In this document: in pieces, positions 39,840-59,010 of the stretch
How the letters are laid out: each line of letters opens with the position of its first letter
Position numbering within the stretch: the first letter of the stretch is position 1
DNA from: Mycobacteroides chelonae
GTDB taxonomy: Bacteria > Actinomycetota > Actinomycetes > Mycobacteriales > Mycobacteriaceae
NCBI GenBank assembly: GCA_014204435.1
Contig: JACHLF010000004.1
Span: 248,001-312,000, forward strand
DNA length: 64,000 nucleotides
Reading direction: 5' to 3'
Notes under the pieces: model-generated
The model's input: only the letters and a program-made list of their open reading frames with translations
What the model was told of the DNA's origin: nothing
Database searches by the model: none
Made by a program: the position numbers and the translations under genes

Positions 39840-41186
39840 ATGTCGACATTTATCGGACAGTTCATCGGTTTCGCTGTCATCGTGTTCCTGGTGGTCAAGT
39901 TCGTGGTGCCGCCGGTACGCACCTTGATGGCCAAGCAGCAGGACGCGGTACGTCAGCAGCTCGCCGACAGCAACGCTGCGGCGGACAAGCTGGTCGAGGC
40001 CGAGGGTGCACACGCCAAGGCCATCGCTGATGCCAAGGCTGATTCCGCCCACATCGCGGAGGAAGCCAAGGCCGATGCGGTGCAGATCTCGAAGCAGCTG
40101 CGCGAGCAGGCCGATGCCGAGGTCGAGCGGATCAAGGTGCATGGGCAGGAGCAGATCGTGCTCCAGCGCCAGCAGCTGATCCGTCAGCTCCGCGGCGACC
40201 TGGGAGCCGAATCAGTCCGCCGCGCCGGTGATTTGGTGCGCGCGCACGTAGGCGACGCCGCGGCTCAGTCCGCCACGGTCGACCGGTTCCTGGACGAGCT
40301 GGCCCAGATGGCCGGCAGCATCAACACCGAACGCCGACCGCTGGCGGCCGGGGGAGCGGGTCTGCACGCCGCGAGCCGCGAATCGCTCGCCGAGCAGGTG
40401 CAGGCTTTCCAGGCCAATGCCGTCTCGCTCGACAGCCTGACGCTCAACGCGCTCGCCGATGATCTGACCGCAGTCGCTGAGCTCCTCAACAAGGAGCTGG
40501 TGCTGCGCAAGCACCTGTCCGAGCCGGTCGATCCCAGTGAGCATGCCGCCAAGGTCTCCTTGGTCGACTCGGTGTTCTCCTCGAAGGTCGGACGCCCGGC
40601 ACTTGAGGTCGTGCGTGCCGCCGCGACCGCGCGCTGGTCCGCCTCCGGCGACCTGATCACTGCGATCGAGCACATCGCTCGTCTGGCTCTGCTGGAGCGC
40701 GCCGAGCGCGACGGCCAGATCGATGATGTGGAAGACCAGCTGTTCCGCGTCAGCCGCATCTTGGACGGGGAGCCGCAGCTGAGCGCACTGCTGGGCAACA
40801 CCACCTCACCTGCCGCCGATCGTGTGGCATTGCTGAAGAACGTGCTGGCCGGTCGGTCCAACCTGATCGTGACAAGCCTGCTCGCGCAGACCGTGCGTCT
40901 GCTGCGCGGCAAGCGCACCGATGTCGCCGTGCTCGAGGTCGCCGAACTTGCGGTTGCCCGGCGCGACGAGTCGGTGGCGCACGTGAAGTCGGCCGCCCCG
41001 ATCAGCGATGCACAGAGCACCCGGCTTGCCCAGGTACTCGGGCAGATATACGGCCGCACCATCGCGGTGCAACTGAATGTGGATCCGGAATTGCTGGGCG
41101 GACTCGTCGTCAACATCGGTGACGAGGAGATCGACGGCAGCCTGTCCAGCCGGCTCTCGGCCGCCGCACTCCATCTGCCCAACTGA
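39840..41186 (+). CDS. atpH: ATP synthase fused b'-delta subunit
   Basis: A 448-residue fusion. Residues 1-160 form a b-type stator arm with an N-terminal membrane helix ([20 protein letters not shown]) and a long Ala/Glu/Lys helix; about 270-448 is the OSCP/delta domain ([20 protein letters not shown] to the conserved end). The stretch between them is the mycobacterial linker. In mycobacteria this fusion replaces separate b and delta genes and forms the peripheral stalk with AtpF. Confidence 0.95.
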   Translation: MSTFIGQFIGFAVIVFLVVKFVVPPVRTLMAKQQDAVRQQLADSNAAADKLVEAEGAHAKAIADAKADSAHIAEEAKADAVQISKQLREQADAEVERIKVHGQEQIVLQRQQLIRQLRGDLGAESVRRAGDLVRAHVGDAAAQSATVDRFLDELAQMAGSINTERRPLAAGGAGLHAASRESLAEQVQAFQANAVSLDSLTLNALADDLTAVAELLNKELVLRKHLSEPVDPSEHAAKVSLVDSVFSSKVGRPALEVVRAAATARWSASGDLITAIEHIARLALLERAERDGQIDDVEDQLFRVSRILDGEPQLSALLGNTTSPAADRVALLKNVLAGRSNLIVTSLLAQTVRLLRGKRTDVAVLEVAELAVARRDESVAHVKSAAPISDAQSTRLAQVLGQIYGRTIAVQLNVDPELLGGLVVNIGDEEIDGSLSSRLSAAALHLPN

Positions 41187-41197
41187 CCACTATTTAG

Positions 41198-45274
<4,077 letters not shown>

Positions 45275-45285
45275 TTCGTCACTAG

Positions 45286-45675
<390 letters not shown>

Positions 45676-45700
45676 CACTACCCACTAAGGAAGTACCTCT

Positions 45701-46132
45701 TTGAGCGTGACGGCGATGATCGAGATATCGGTCATCGCCGTCCTTGCTTTGTCGGTGGCCGCATTGAGCTTTCGCCTGCTGAAGTTGCGGCACGGCGGGA
45801 CCGCGGCACTGTTGCGCGATATGCCGGAGGCAGGGCAGGGGCGCTGGCGTCATGGCGTCATGCGCTATCGCGAATCTCAAGCGGAGTTCTTTCGGCTCTC
45901 CAGCGTACGGCTCTGGCCCGACCGGCAGTTGTCGCGGCGGGACCTGGAGATCATCGACCGCAGGATTCCGCGCGGTGACGAGTACGACATCATGACGGCC
46001 GAGATCGTGGTGCTGCAGCTGCGTGATGGTGCTCGCGAATACGAAATGGCGCTGGATCGCGGCGCACTGACCGCGTTCATGTCGTGGGTGGAATCGCGTC
46101 CTTCACCGCGTGCCGAACGCCGCAGCCGGTAA
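45701..46132 (+). CDS. DUF2550 membrane-anchored protein (Rv1312-like)
   Basis: A 143-residue protein from TTG 45701 with one N-terminal membrane helix (IEISVIAVLALSVAALSF) and a soluble domain (RHGVMRYRESQAEFFRLSSVR and REYEMALDRGALTAFMSWVESR). It follows atpC in mycobacteria generally, which suggests co-transcription, but no role in ATP synthesis is established. The ATG at 45716 (MIEISV) is an alternative start. Confidence 0.85.
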   Translation: MSVTAMIEISVIAVLALSVAALSFRLLKLRHGGTAALLRDMPEAGQGRWRHGVMRYRESQAEFFRLSSVRLWPDRQLSRRDLEIIDRRIPRGDEYDIMTAEIVVLQLRDGAREYEMALDRGALTAFMSWVESRPSPRAERRSR

Positions 46133-46149
46133 CCGGTTCCGCAGAGCCG

Positions 46150-46764
46150 CTAGGCGGGTTGTGCCGGTCCGCCGGGCTTCCAGAGCGTGTCTTTTCCGCC
46201 ATTGGCGACCCGGGACAGGATGAACAACAGATCCGAGAGCCGATTCAGATACTTGGCGGTCAGCACGTTGGTGCTGTCGGGATAGGTCTCGATGGCTGCC
46301 CAGGCTGAACGCTCCGCCCGTCGCGCAACGGTCCGTGCCACGTGCAATAACACGGAGAGCGCGGTAGCGCCCGGCAGCACAAAGGAATTCAGCTTGGGTA
46401 GGCCCGCGTTGTGCTCGTCACACCAGGCCTCCAGTCTGTCGATGTAGGGCTGTGTGATCCGCAGTGGTGGGTACTGGGGGTCGGGTACCACGGGGGTCGA
46501 CAGATCTGCGCCGGCGTCGAACAGATCGTTCTGGATCTGCAGGAGCAGGGCCCTGATCGGCTGGTGCGGGTTCCCAAGCACCACTGCAGCGCCGATGGCG
46601 GCATTGGCCTCGTCACAATCCGCGTAGGCGATGAGCCGTGGGTCGTTCTTCGGGACGCGCGAGAAGTCGCTCAACCCCGTGGTTCCGTCGTCTCCGGTCC
46701 GGGTGTAGATGCGCGTGAGATGCACGCCACGGGATGTACTTGGCCCAGGAGACTCATCGGTCAT
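46150..46764 (-). CDS. Cob(I)yrinic acid a,c-diamide adenosyltransferase, PduO type
   Basis: A 204-residue enzyme from ATG 46764. It adds the adenosyl group from ATP to cobalamin. PduO-type markers: YTRTGDDGTTGLSDFSRVPK (ATP loop), DECDEANAAIG in the form DCDEANAAIG, FVLPGATALSVLLHVARTV and RTVARRAERS, with the C-terminal YLNRLSDLLFILSR. Adenosylcobalamin serves methylmalonyl-CoA mutase; the epimerase for the same pathway is at 57225. It is divergent from murA with a 33-bp gap. Confidence 0.93.
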   Translation of the reverse strand: MTDESPGPSTSRGVHLTRIYTRTGDDGTTGLSDFSRVPKNDPRLIAYADCDEANAAIGAAVVLGNPHQPIRALLLQIQNDLFDAGADLSTPVVPDPQYPPLRITQPYIDRLEAWCDEHNAGLPKLNSFVLPGATALSVLLHVARTVARRAERSAWAAIETYPDSTNVLTAKYLNRLSDLLFILSRVANGGKDTLWKPGGPAQPA

Positions 46765-46797
46765 GCGTCGTGACGTTACCCGGCTACGCTGTCGGGC

Positions 46798-48051
46798 GTG
46801 AGCGAGCATTTCTTGGTGACCGGCGGTGCCCGGCTGACAGGCGACGTGGCAGTGACCGGCGCCAAGAACAGTGTGCTCAAACTGATGGCGGCCGCACTTC
46901 TGGCGGAGGGAACCAGCACCATCTCCAACTGCCCGGACATCCTGGACGTGCCGCTGATGGCGGAGGTACTGCGCGGATTGGGCGCGACGGTGGAGCTGGA
47001 AGGCGACGTCGTCAGGATCACGTCACCGGATGAACCCAAGTACGACGCCGATTTCGCGGCGGTCCGGCAGTTCAGGGCCTCAGTCTGCGTCCTTGGGCCT
47101 CTCGTCGGCCGGTGCCGCCGGGCCAAGGTGGCGCTGCCGGGCGGAGATGCCATCGGATCGCGCCCCCTGGACATGCACCAGGCGGGCCTGCGACAGCTCG
47201 GCGCCGAGTGCACCATCGAGCACGGATGTGTGGTCGCGGAGGCAAAAGCGTTGCACGGGGCTGACATTCAGCTGGAGTTCCCGTCTGTGGGCGCGACCGA
47301 GAACATCTTGATGGCGGCGGTGCTCGCCGATGGCGTCACCACCATCCACAACGCGGCGCGTGAACCTGACGTGGTGGATCTGTGCACCATGTTGGTGCAG
47401 ATGGGTGCCGAAATTGAAGGTGCCGGAACCTCGACCTTGACGGTGATCGGCGTGCCCAAGCTCCATCCCACCGAGCATCGCGTAATCGGGGACCGAATCG
47501 TAGCTGCCACTTGGGGTCTCGCGGCCGCTATGACGCGTGGCGATGTCACGGTCACGGGCGTGGATCCGGAGCATCTGCAGTTGGTGCTACACAAGCTGCA
47601 TGATGCCGGTGCCACAGTCACCCAGAACGACAACGGGTTTCGCGTGGTTCAGTACGAGCGTCCCAAAGCGATAAACGTGGCGACCCTGCCCTTCCCGGGA
47701 TTCCCAACTGACTTGCAGCCCATGGCAATTGGGCTCGCGGCGATAGCCGACGGCACCTCCATGATCACCGAGAACGTCTTCGAGGCCCGGTTCCGCTTCG
47801 TCGAGGAGATGATGCGACTGGGGGCCGACGCGCGGACCGACGGGCACCACGCGGTGGTCAGGGGCATCCGTCAACTCTCCAGTGCGCCGGTGTGGTCATC
47901 CGACATCCGGGCCGGCGCGGGACTCGTGCTGGCGGGGTTAGTGGCGGATGGCGTCACCGAGGTATACGATGTATTTCATATCGACCGCGGTTACCCGTTG
48001 TTCGTGGAGGATCTCCAGAGCTTGGGTGCCGAAGTCGAGCGGGTCAGCTAG
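46798..48051 (+). CDS. murA: UDP-N-acetylglucosamine 1-carboxyvinyltransferase
   Basis: A 417-residue enzyme from GTG 46798. It transfers enolpyruvate from PEP to UDP-GlcNAc, the first committed step of peptidoglycan synthesis. [15 protein letters not shown] with the essential Lys lies near residue 23. The active-site loop reads [11 protein letters not shown], so the residue equal to E. coli Cys115 is Asp117. Asp at this site makes mycobacterial MurA insensitive to fosfomycin. The first rrn promoter begins 24 bp after its stop. Confidence 0.97.
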   Translation: MSEHFLVTGGARLTGDVAVTGAKNSVLKLMAAALLAEGTSTISNCPDILDVPLMAEVLRGLGATVELEGDVVRITSPDEPKYDADFAAVRQFRASVCVLGPLVGRCRRAKVALPGGDAIGSRPLDMHQAGLRQLGAECTIEHGCVVAEAKALHGADIQLEFPSVGATENILMAAVLADGVTTIHNAAREPDVVDLCTMLVQMGAEIEGAGTSTLTVIGVPKLHPTEHRVIGDRIVAATWGLAAAMTRGDVTVTGVDPEHLQLVLHKLHDAGATVTQNDNGFRVVQYERPKAINVATLPFPGFPTDLQPMAIGLAAIADGTSMITENVFEARFRFVEEMMRLGADARTDGHHAVVRGIRQLSSAPVWSSDIRAGAGLVLAGLVADGVTEVYDVFHIDRGYPLFVEDLQSLGAEVERVS

Positions 48052-48075
48052 CGCTGACCACCCCAGAACCCGAAG

Positions 48076-48105
48076 TTGACTCAAGTTCATTGGACTTGGT
48101 ACAGT
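48076..48105 (+). promoter_or_regulatory. rrn promoter 1
   Basis: -35 TTGACT at 48076-48081, an 18-base spacer and -10 TACAGT at 48100-48105. The spacer contains a degenerate form of the dyad that is perfect in the next two promoters. Confidence 0.85.
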
Positions 48106-48202
48106 GGTCGGGTTGCCCTGAATGAGCGAGGCCGGGACAAGGAAGTGATTCCGAAATTCCGGTCTTAGGTTGGTGCGCAGTTGACCAGCCAAAACCGGGA
48201 AT

Positions 48203-48232
48203 TTGACTCAAGTTCACCGAACTTGATACGGT
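48203..48232 (+). promoter_or_regulatory. rrn promoter 2
   Basis: -35 TTGACT at 48203-48208, an 18-base spacer and -10 TACGGT at 48227-48232. A perfect dyad, TCAAGTTC-ACC-GAACTTGA at 48208-48226, fills the spacer. Confidence 0.87.
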
Positions 48233-48331
48233 TCCCGGGCCGCTTACAAAGGGCGAAAGCCGAAATAGAAGAAGAAATTCAGATATCTCGGCGATTGGAT
48301 GGTGCGCAAGCAACCAGCCAAGACCGGGAAT

Positions 48332-48361
48332 TTGACTCAAGTTCACCGAACTTGATACGGT
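48332..48361 (+). promoter_or_regulatory. rrn promoter 3
   Basis: -35 TTGACT at 48332-48337, an 18-base spacer and -10 TACGGT at 48356-48361, identical in core and dyad to promoter 2 and 129 bp downstream of it. Confidence 0.87.
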
Positions 48362-48437
48362 TTCCGAGCCGCCCGAAAAGGCGGAGGCAAGAATAGAGGA
48401 AGTAACTCCCTATATTCACGGCCACAAGAAATAAATG

Positions 48438-48493
48438 TGTTGTTTGAGAACTCAATAGTGTGTCAGTGTTTACATCGACATTTTTATGTCGAT
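48438..48493 (+). promoter_or_regulatory. Pre-rRNA leader: boxA-like antitermination site and hairpin
   Basis: TGTTGTTTGAGAACTCAATA at 48438-48457 is the conserved mycobacterial leader motif containing a boxA-like Nus factor site. A perfect 8-bp hairpin, ATCGACAT/ATGTCGAT, follows at 48474-48493. The region 48450-48471 also pairs with the far side of 16S to form the processing stem. Confidence 0.75.
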
Positions 48494-48534
48494 AACAATT
48501 CTTTTGACAGTTGTTTTGCCGGGATTAAATTTTG

Positions 48535-53457
<4,923 letters not shown>

Positions 53458-53536
53458 TAAATCGCAACCACTATTCGTCGTCATCTGACGACCACACTCC
53501 ACCACCAGATAACTTGTGTGTTAATCACACGAAAGA

Positions 53537-53654
53537 GTTACGGCGGCCACAGCGAGAGGGAAACGCCCGGTCCCATTCCGAACCCGGAAGCTAAGCCTCT
53601 CAGCGCCGATGGTACTGTTCTTCACACAGAACGGAAGAGTAGGACACCGCCGAA
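53537..53654 (+). rRNA. rrf: 5S ribosomal RNA
   Basis: About 118 nt beginning GTTACGGCGGCCACAGCG and ending ACACCGCCGAAC, with the closing stem GGCGG/CCGCC and the conserved loop CCCATTCCGAACCCGGAAG. It completes the single 16S-23S-5S operon. Confidence 0.97.
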
Positions 53655-53664
53655 CATAAATTGG

Positions 53665-53697
53665 AAATACCCCCCAGGAAACTGGGGGGTATTTTCA
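53665..53697 (+). terminator. Intrinsic terminator of the rrn operon
   Basis: A perfect 13-bp stem, AAATACCCCCCAG/CTGGGGGGTATTT, with a GAAA tetraloop is followed by TTCATA. It lies 10 bp after the 5S gene. Confidence 0.93.
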
Positions 53698-53748
53698 TAT
53701 TCTGACTGTTAGATTTCTGAAACAGGGTCGCGTAGAGATAGGAATCTT

Positions 53749-54618
53749 GTGCAGGCATTCAAGGGGCGCTTCAAGTTGAAGCCGGCCGCCACCACTGTGG
53801 GTGCCGTGGTACTTGTGCTGGTCATTTATGTGGGCTTTTTGCTCATATATCGGATGTTGGATCATCATTCGGGTCCCCCGTCGGCGGATCTGGATCTGCC
53901 ACGGGACAACGAGACTGTGGTGGTCATCGATCTGCAAGACCTGAGGACGGTGAACAACCGGCTGGATGCCGAGATCGTGGTGCTACCGGCGAAGACGACT
54001 CTCGATGGCTTCGGGCTGCTGAATGCGGACATGTCGGTGCGATTGGTGTCGTCGCTGGATTATGGCGAGCGACACTTTCCGCGGGGCACTGTTCCCGCCG
54101 CCATGGATGACACCCTGGTCGCGACGGGCGATGCCCAGTCATGGCCGTTCGACGAGTACTCGACCGGGAATCTGCGTGCACAAGTCATGGTGGGTAACGG
54201 CGAAGGGCGGCGGCCCGTGCCAGCACGCATCGAAGTGATCGGGAGCCTGGGCGGATGGCGTGTGTCGACGGAGACGTCACCCGCGCCGGCCGGTAACGGC
54301 GACCAGACGACCGTCACGTTGGTACGCGCCCGTGGCACGCTGGCCTTCGATGTGGGTATCTGCCTGGTGTTGATCACGCTTCCGACGATGGCGCTGATCG
54401 TGGCGATCGAGACGGTCAAGGGACGGAAGAAGTTTCACCCACCACTGACAACCTGGTTCGGCACAATGCTGTTCGCGATTGTTCCGCTGCGAAACATCTT
54501 GCCGGGAGCGCCGCCGCCGGGGGCCTGGATAGACCAGGCCTTGGTGTTATGGGTGCTCATCGCGCTGGTCGTGGCGATGGTGCTGTATGTCGAAGCCTGG
54601 TGGAAACAGTCCGATTAG
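53749..54618 (+). CDS. DUF4436 membrane protein
   Basis: A 289-residue protein from GTG 53749. One N-terminal helix (TTVGAVVLVLVIYVGFLLIY) is followed by an external beta-rich domain (VVIDLQDLRTVNNRLDAEIV, DDTLVATGDAQSWPFDEY) and three C-terminal helices from about residue 200. The segment around WPFDEY is typical of DUF4436. Function is unknown; the layout suggests an envelope protein. Its stop overlaps that of the convergent adenylate cyclase gene by 4 bp. Confidence 0.82.
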   Translation: MQAFKGRFKLKPAATTVGAVVLVLVIYVGFLLIYRMLDHHSGPPSADLDLPRDNETVVVIDLQDLRTVNNRLDAEIVVLPAKTTLDGFGLLNADMSVRLVSSLDYGERHFPRGTVPAAMDDTLVATGDAQSWPFDEYSTGNLRAQVMVGNGEGRRPVPARIEVIGSLGGWRVSTETSPAPAGNGDQTTVTLVRARGTLAFDVGICLVLITLPTMALIVAIETVKGRKKFHPPLTTWFGTMLFAIVPLRNILPGAPPPGAWIDQALVLWVLIALVVAMVLYVEAWWKQSD

Positions 54619-56222
54619 ACCGGCACCGCGAGTTCGGTCGGTTCGGTGCGCCCGCGCAGCGTCACGGTGTCGCCCGAGCGCCAATGCAGAGCCTCGCGAT
54701 GGTGAGCGCGCAGGACGGTGTCGAGTGATGCGACCAGATGGCCCGGTACCGTCTTGGACAGCTCGCAAAGCCGGGCAGCCTCATTGACCGGGTCGCCGAT
54801 CACGGTGTATTCGAAACGATCATGAGCGCCGACGTTTCCCGCTACCGCCTGCCCCGAGGCGACGCCGATGCCGGCCTGACATTCGGGTACCTCGGTCCGT
54901 AGCCGGCGCGCGATGGCGCGTGCGGCGGCGAGTGCCTGACTTTCGGGACGGTCCTGCCGGACCGGCGCCCCGAACACGGCGAGGGTGGCATCACCCTCGA
55001 ACTTGTTGACCATGCCCTCGCAGCGGTCTATCTCTTCGACGACGATGGTGAAGAACCGGTTCAGCAGCGCGACCACCTCGATTGCGGGGCGGGTGGCCGC
55101 CAGCTGGGTGGATCCGACGATGTCGGCGAAAAGCACTGCGACATGGCGTTCTTCGCCGCCGAGTTCGGGTTGTTGCAATTCGGCGGCCGCGGCAACCTCG
55201 CGGCCCACATGCTTGCCGAACAGGTCTCTGACCCGTTCGCGTTCGCGCAGGCCCTCCACCATGGTGTTGAAGCCCGCTTGCAGCTCGCCGAGCTCGGTGC
55301 CGTCGTACACGACGAGATCGATGTCGAGGTCATTTTGGGCAACACGCTTGATTGCGGTCTGAACTTCCTTCACCGGCGTCGCCATCAGCCAGGATGCGAT
55401 CCAGATCAGAATGAGCCCAAAGGTCGGAATCGCGCCGGCGATGATGATGACCGCCACCGCGAGCTGGCTCACCGTGAGGTTGTGCAGGACCAGGGCCCCG
55501 ATCCCGGTTATCACGATGCCCGCCGCGGGCACCCCCGATCCCAGCATCCAGGCAAGCATCGTGCGCACCATCACACCCGAAGCCAGCCTGCGTCGGCGAT
55601 AGCCTGCCTGGAGTGCGCGGGCGGCGACCGGCCGCATCGCGAACTCGGTGAACAGATAGTTGGCGGCGCAGACCACGGCGCCGCTGAAGCCTACGGCGAA
55701 GAAGATCTTCGGGATGTACATCGGGTCATAGAGCCCGTAAATCAGGGTGAACAACGCCACGCCACCGGCCCACAGCACCGACTGTATGACGGTGAGCCGC
55801 CACGGCACTGCGAAGGCGTTGCGCTGGTCGGCCTTGGTCGGTGGGCGCTCGTCCAAGGCCCACCGCACTGCTTTAAAGATGCGCCGGGTGCCCCAGACGG
55901 CACCGATGAGGACTGCGAGGGCGATGTAGACGGGGACTATGACGAAGTTGACCCATGCGGGTGCGTCGAAAACGTTGGGCGTGGGGAACGCCACCGTCAC
56001 CAGCAGAATGACGACGCCAATGCCGATGATATTGGCGGCCACCACAAACACGGTCAGGATCAGCTGGATCCGGATCCGCTGGATGAATGTGCTCTCGTCG
56101 GCCGTCCCGAGCAGCCAGGAACCGTAGCCATTGCCGGTGTTGATGTTTCCGGTTTGCCCCGTAATCGCGCCCAAGGCACGGCCCGCCCGGCGCGACACTG
56201 CGCGAATCGACTCGTTTGCCAT
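54615..56222 (-). CDS. Membrane adenylate cyclase with HAMP domain, class III
   Basis: A 535-residue protein from ATG 56222 ([12 protein letters not shown]); the frame extends back to 56315 over the nucS start, so that is not used. Six membrane helices (about 45-305) lead to a HAMP segment ([19 protein letters not shown]) and a class III catalytic domain with metal-binding [11 protein letters not shown], substrate-binding [13 protein letters not shown] and [15 protein letters not shown]. This is the Rv1318c-Rv1320c/Rv3645 type that makes cAMP. It is divergent from nucS with a 36-bp gap. Confidence 0.92.
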   Translation of the reverse strand: MANESIRAVSRRAGRALGAITGQTGNINTGNGYGSWLLGTADESTFIQRIRIQLILTVFVVAANIIGIGVVILLVTVAFPTPNVFDAPAWVNFVIVPVYIALAVLIGAVWGTRRIFKAVRWALDERPPTKADQRNAFAVPWRLTVIQSVLWAGGVALFTLIYGLYDPMYIPKIFFAVGFSGAVVCAANYLFTEFAMRPVAARALQAGYRRRRLASGVMVRTMLAWMLGSGVPAAGIVITGIGALVLHNLTVSQLAVAVIIIAGAIPTFGLILIWIASWLMATPVKEVQTAIKRVAQNDLDIDLVVYDGTELGELQAGFNTMVEGLRERERVRDLFGKHVGREVAAAAELQQPELGGEERHVAVLFADIVGSTQLAATRPAIEVVALLNRFFTIVVEEIDRCEGMVNKFEGDATLAVFGAPVRQDRPESQALAAARAIARRLRTEVPECQAGIGVASGQAVAGNVGAHDRFEYTVIGDPVNEAARLCELSKTVPGHLVASLDTVLRAHHREALHWRSGDTVTLRGRTEPTELAVPV

Positions 56223-56258
56223 AGTTGTAGTCAGCCTATCGCCCGATACAGTGGGCCG

Positions 56259-56927
56259 GTGCGTCTTGTCGTAGCCCAGTGCACTGTTGACTATGTCGGT
56301 CGTTTGACCGCCCATCTACCTTCCGCTAAACGCCTCTTGCTCATCAAGGCCGATGGTTCGGTGAGCGTGCACGCGGACGATCGTGCGTATAAGCCGCTCA
56401 ACTGGATGAGTCCGCCGTGCTGGCTCACCGAAGAGACAGGCGGCACCACCGTGTGGGTGGTGGAGAACAAGACCGGTGAGCAGCTGCGGATCACCATCGA
56501 GAACATCGAACACGACTCGGCACATGAGCTCGGCGTCGACCCCGGGCTGGTCAAGGACGGTGTGGAGGCGCACCTACAGGAGTTGCTCGCCGAGCATGTC
56601 GCCCTGCTTGGCGACGGTTACACCCTGGTGCGTCGCGAGTACATGACCCCGATCGGGCCGGTCGATCTGCTCTGCCGCGACGCAGACGGCGCGACGGTGG
56701 CCGTGGAGATCAAGCGCCGCGGCGAAATCGACGGCGTCGAGCAGCTGACCCGTTACTTGGAACTGCTCAACCGGGATACCACGCTCGCTCCGGTCGCCGG
56801 GGTCTTCGCCGCGCAACAGATTAAGCCCCAGGCTCGCACGCTTGCCGAAGACCGTGGAATCCGTTGCTTGACACTCGATTACGACGCAATGCGAGGAATG
56901 GACTCGAACGAGTTCAGACTGTTCTGA
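56259..56927 (+). CDS. nucS: Mismatch-specific endonuclease NucS/EndoMS
   Basis: A 222-residue nuclease from GTG 56259. The N-terminal half binds DNA and dimerises; the C-terminal RecB-like domain carries the active-site residues Asp136 (GPVDLLCRD), Glu150 and Lys152 (VAVEIKRRG), followed by QLTRYLELL. In mycobacteria, which lack MutS/MutL, NucS cuts mismatched DNA and lowers the mutation rate. The reading frame is open a further 1.1 kb upstream, but that part is antisense to the cyclase gene. Confidence 0.95.
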   Translation: MRLVVAQCTVDYVGRLTAHLPSAKRLLLIKADGSVSVHADDRAYKPLNWMSPPCWLTEETGGTTVWVVENKTGEQLRITIENIEHDSAHELGVDPGLVKDGVEAHLQELLAEHVALLGDGYTLVRREYMTPIGPVDLLCRDADGATVAVEIKRRGEIDGVEQLTRYLELLNRDTTLAPVAGVFAAQQIKPQARTLAEDRGIRCLTLDYDAMRGMDSNEFRLF

Positions 56928-56928
56928 G

Positions 56929-57228
56929 ATGGTTCGTCGGGGGAAGCGGCGTCATCCGCACCGCGAGCCCGGCAGTCCGGTGCCGTCGATCGGCGCAGAT
57001 CGGATCGAGCAAGGTGCTGACGGCTTCGACTATTACGTGCGGCGCATTGCGGGCGCACGAGCGATCAAGGTCTATCGCTGTCCCGGATGCGATCACGAGA
57101 TAGCGATAGGGGTGACGCACGTGGTGGTGTGGCCCGTCGACGACAGGGCGGGGGAGGACCGTCGGCACTGGCATGCACCGTGCTGGACCAACCGGGCCAA
57201 TCGGAGCCCGACGCGGCGCTGGAGCTAG
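56929..57228 (+). CDS. Small zinc-ribbon-like protein, unknown function
   Basis: A 99-residue basic protein starting one base after the nucS stop. The middle has CPGCDHEIAIGVTHVVVW and later HWHAPCW, giving two Cys, a third Cys and several His that could bind a metal ion. The ends are rich in Arg and Pro. Homologues in mycobacteria are often labelled 'ATP/GTP-binding protein' without evidence I can see here. Probably co-transcribed with nucS. Confidence 0.7.
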   Translation: MVRRGKRRHPHREPGSPVPSIGADRIEQGADGFDYYVRRIAGARAIKVYRCPGCDHEIAIGVTHVVVWPVDDRAGEDRRHWHAPCWTNRANRSPTRRWS

Positions 57229-57698
57229 TGCGACTCTGTCGGCTGCACGAGCTCGATGAGCACGCCGCCGGTGTCCTTGGGGTGCAGGAAGTTGATACGC
57301 GAGCTGGCGGTGCCGATGCGAGGCTCGTCATAGAGCACCCGCACGCCCGCGGCGCTCAGCTGATCGGTGAGCGCATCGATATCGGTGACGCGATAGGCGA
57401 GCTGCTGCAGGCCGGCTCCCTTGGTGTTCAGGAACTTGGCGATCGGCGAGGACTCGTTCAGCGGAGCCATCAACTGAATCTGCGCGCTGCCGGGTTCGGC
57501 ACCGGGGAAGGACAACATCGCCTCGCGGACGCCCTGCCCCTCGTTGATCTCCTCGTGCACCAGGATCATGCCCAGGTGCTCGTGGTACCACTCGATTGCC
57601 GCGTCGAGGTCGGGCACGGCGATACCGACGTGGTCGATGGCAGTCACCAGCCCGGTCGATAGAATCGCGGGTACATCAAGAGGAGACGAAGTCGTCAT
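57225..57698 (-). CDS. mce: Methylmalonyl-CoA epimerase
   Basis: A 157-residue VOC-fold protein from ATG 57698. It interconverts the two methylmalonyl-CoA epimers, feeding the cobalamin-dependent mutase. Paired beta-alpha-beta units begin VTAIDHVGIAVPDLDAAI and LQQLAYRVTDIDAL; metal ligands should be His23, the Gln/His of the middle strand and Glu near the end (GGVLIELVQPTE). The frame runs back to 57881, over the thiolase start. Family name is well supported; the exact reaction is by homology with Rv1322A. Confidence 0.88.
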   Translation of the reverse strand: MTTSSPLDVPAILSTGLVTAIDHVGIAVPDLDAAIEWYHEHLGMILVHEEINEGQGVREAMLSFPGAEPGSAQIQLMAPLNESSPIAKFLNTKGAGLQQLAYRVTDIDALTDQLSAAGVRVLYDEPRIGTASSRINFLHPKDTGGVLIELVQPTESH

Positions 57699-57760
57699 AA
57701 CGCAACGGTAACCCGTTCCAGAAAACGGCGTCCAATCCAGAAAGTTACGGAAGGACTCCC

Positions 57761-58948
57761 ATGGCCCCGACAAATAGGTCCGTAATAGTTGCTGGAGCGC
57801 GCACGCCCGTCGGCCGGTTCCAGGGGTCGCTAAAGGATTTCTCCGGGGCACAGCTCGGCGGCTTCGCCATTGCCGGTGCACTGGCGAAGGCCAAGGTGGC
57901 GCCGTCCGCAGTGGATTACGTGATCATGGGGCAGGTGCTCACGGCTGGCGCGGGCCAGATCCCGGCACGTCAGGCCGCGGTTGCCGGTGGAATCGGTATG
58001 GACGTCCCGGCGCTCACCATCAACAAGGTGTGTCTGTCCGGCGTGGCTGCCATTGCACTGGCCGACCAGCTGATTCGGGCCGGTGAGTTCGAGGTGGTGG
58101 TCGCCGGTGGGCAGGAATCCATGACCAACGCCCCCCACCTGCTGCCCAAGAGCCGGTTCGGGTTCAAGTACGGCGACGTGACACTCGTGGATCACATGGC
58201 CTTCGACGGTCTGCACGATGCTTTCACCGATCAGGCCATGGGAGTGCTGACCGAACAACGCAATGTCTCCGATAAGTTCACCCGTGAGCAGCAGGACGCG
58301 TTCGCGGCGCGCTCCCACCAGAATGCGGCCCGCGCCTGGAAGGACGGTGTCTTCGCCGACGAGGTGGTCGCCGTGCAGATCCCGCAGCGCAAGGGTGACC
58401 CGATCGAATTCGCTGAGGACGAGGGCGTCCGCGCCGACACCACCGCCGTGTCGCTGGCGGGCCTGCGTCCGGCATTCAGCAAGGACGGCACCATCACCGC
58501 GGGATCGTCCTCGCCGATCTCGGACGGTGCCTGTGCCGTGGTGGTGATGAGCAAGGAGCGCGCTGAGCGCGAGGGGGTGGAGTGGTTGGCCGAGATCGGT
58601 GCACACGGCGTTGTCGCAGGCCCCGATTCCAGCCTGCAGCTGCAGCCTGCCAATGCCATTCGCAAGGCTTGCGAGCGGGAAGGGATTTCGCCCGAGCAGC
58701 TGGACCTGGTCGAGATCAACGAGGCGTTCGCACTGGTGGGGCTCGCCTCGGTCAAGGACCTGGGTATCGACCCCGCCACGGTCAACGTCAACGGTGGTGC
58801 CATCGCGATCGGTCACCCTATCGGGATGTCCGGCGCCCGGATCACGCTGCATCTGGCGCAGGAGCTCAAGCGCCGCGGCGGTGGAATCGGCGCGGCGGCA
58901 CTGTGCGGCGGCGGTGGTCAGGGTGACGCCCTGATCGTGCGGGTGTGA
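57761..58948 (+). CDS. fadA4: Acetyl-CoA acetyltransferase (thiolase)
   Basis: A 395-residue thiolase that condenses two acetyl-CoA molecules or reverses that step. Nucleophile Cys91 lies in [15 protein letters not shown], the catalytic His in [14 protein letters not shown], and the second Cys382 in [12 protein letters not shown]. Length and N-terminus ([17 protein letters not shown]) are typical. It corresponds to Rv1323 in position. Divergent from the epimerase gene with a 62-bp gap. Confidence 0.95.
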   Translation: MAPTNRSVIVAGARTPVGRFQGSLKDFSGAQLGGFAIAGALAKAKVAPSAVDYVIMGQVLTAGAGQIPARQAAVAGGIGMDVPALTINKVCLSGVAAIALADQLIRAGEFEVVVAGGQESMTNAPHLLPKSRFGFKYGDVTLVDHMAFDGLHDAFTDQAMGVLTEQRNVSDKFTREQQDAFAARSHQNAARAWKDGVFADEVVAVQIPQRKGDPIEFAEDEGVRADTTAVSLAGLRPAFSKDGTITAGSSSPISDGACAVVVMSKERAEREGVEWLAEIGAHGVVAGPDSSLQLQPANAIRKACEREGISPEQLDLVEINEAFALVGLASVKDLGIDPATVNVNGGAIAIGHPIGMSGARITLHLAQELKRRGGGIGAAALCGGGGQGDALIVRV

Positions 58949-59010
58949 TTTACGACGTACTGTAGTAGGCCTGAGGGAGTGTCGGGCTCCCCATCGGGCA
59001 GACTGAGGGC

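Larger units (their letters stand above)
48170..48375. repeat. Tandem promoter-bearing repeats upstream of rrs
   Basis: Two near-identical segments, about 48173-48240 and 48302-48370 (TTGGTGCGCA-type start, ACCAGCCAA, ACCGGGAATTTGACTCAAG, then the promoter core), repeat with a period of 129 bp. Promoter 1, 127 bp upstream, is a more diverged copy. The repeats multiply the promoter in front of the only rrn operon. Confidence 0.85.

Noticed and set aside
48504..48531. TTGACA and TAAATT hexamers just before 16S
   Set aside because: The spacer is 16 bp and the site lies inside the processed leader at the mature 5' end, so a working promoter is doubtful.
55143..56258. Upstream extension of the nucS frame
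   Set aside because: Antisense to the adenylate cyclase gene; the GTG at 56259 fits the family length.
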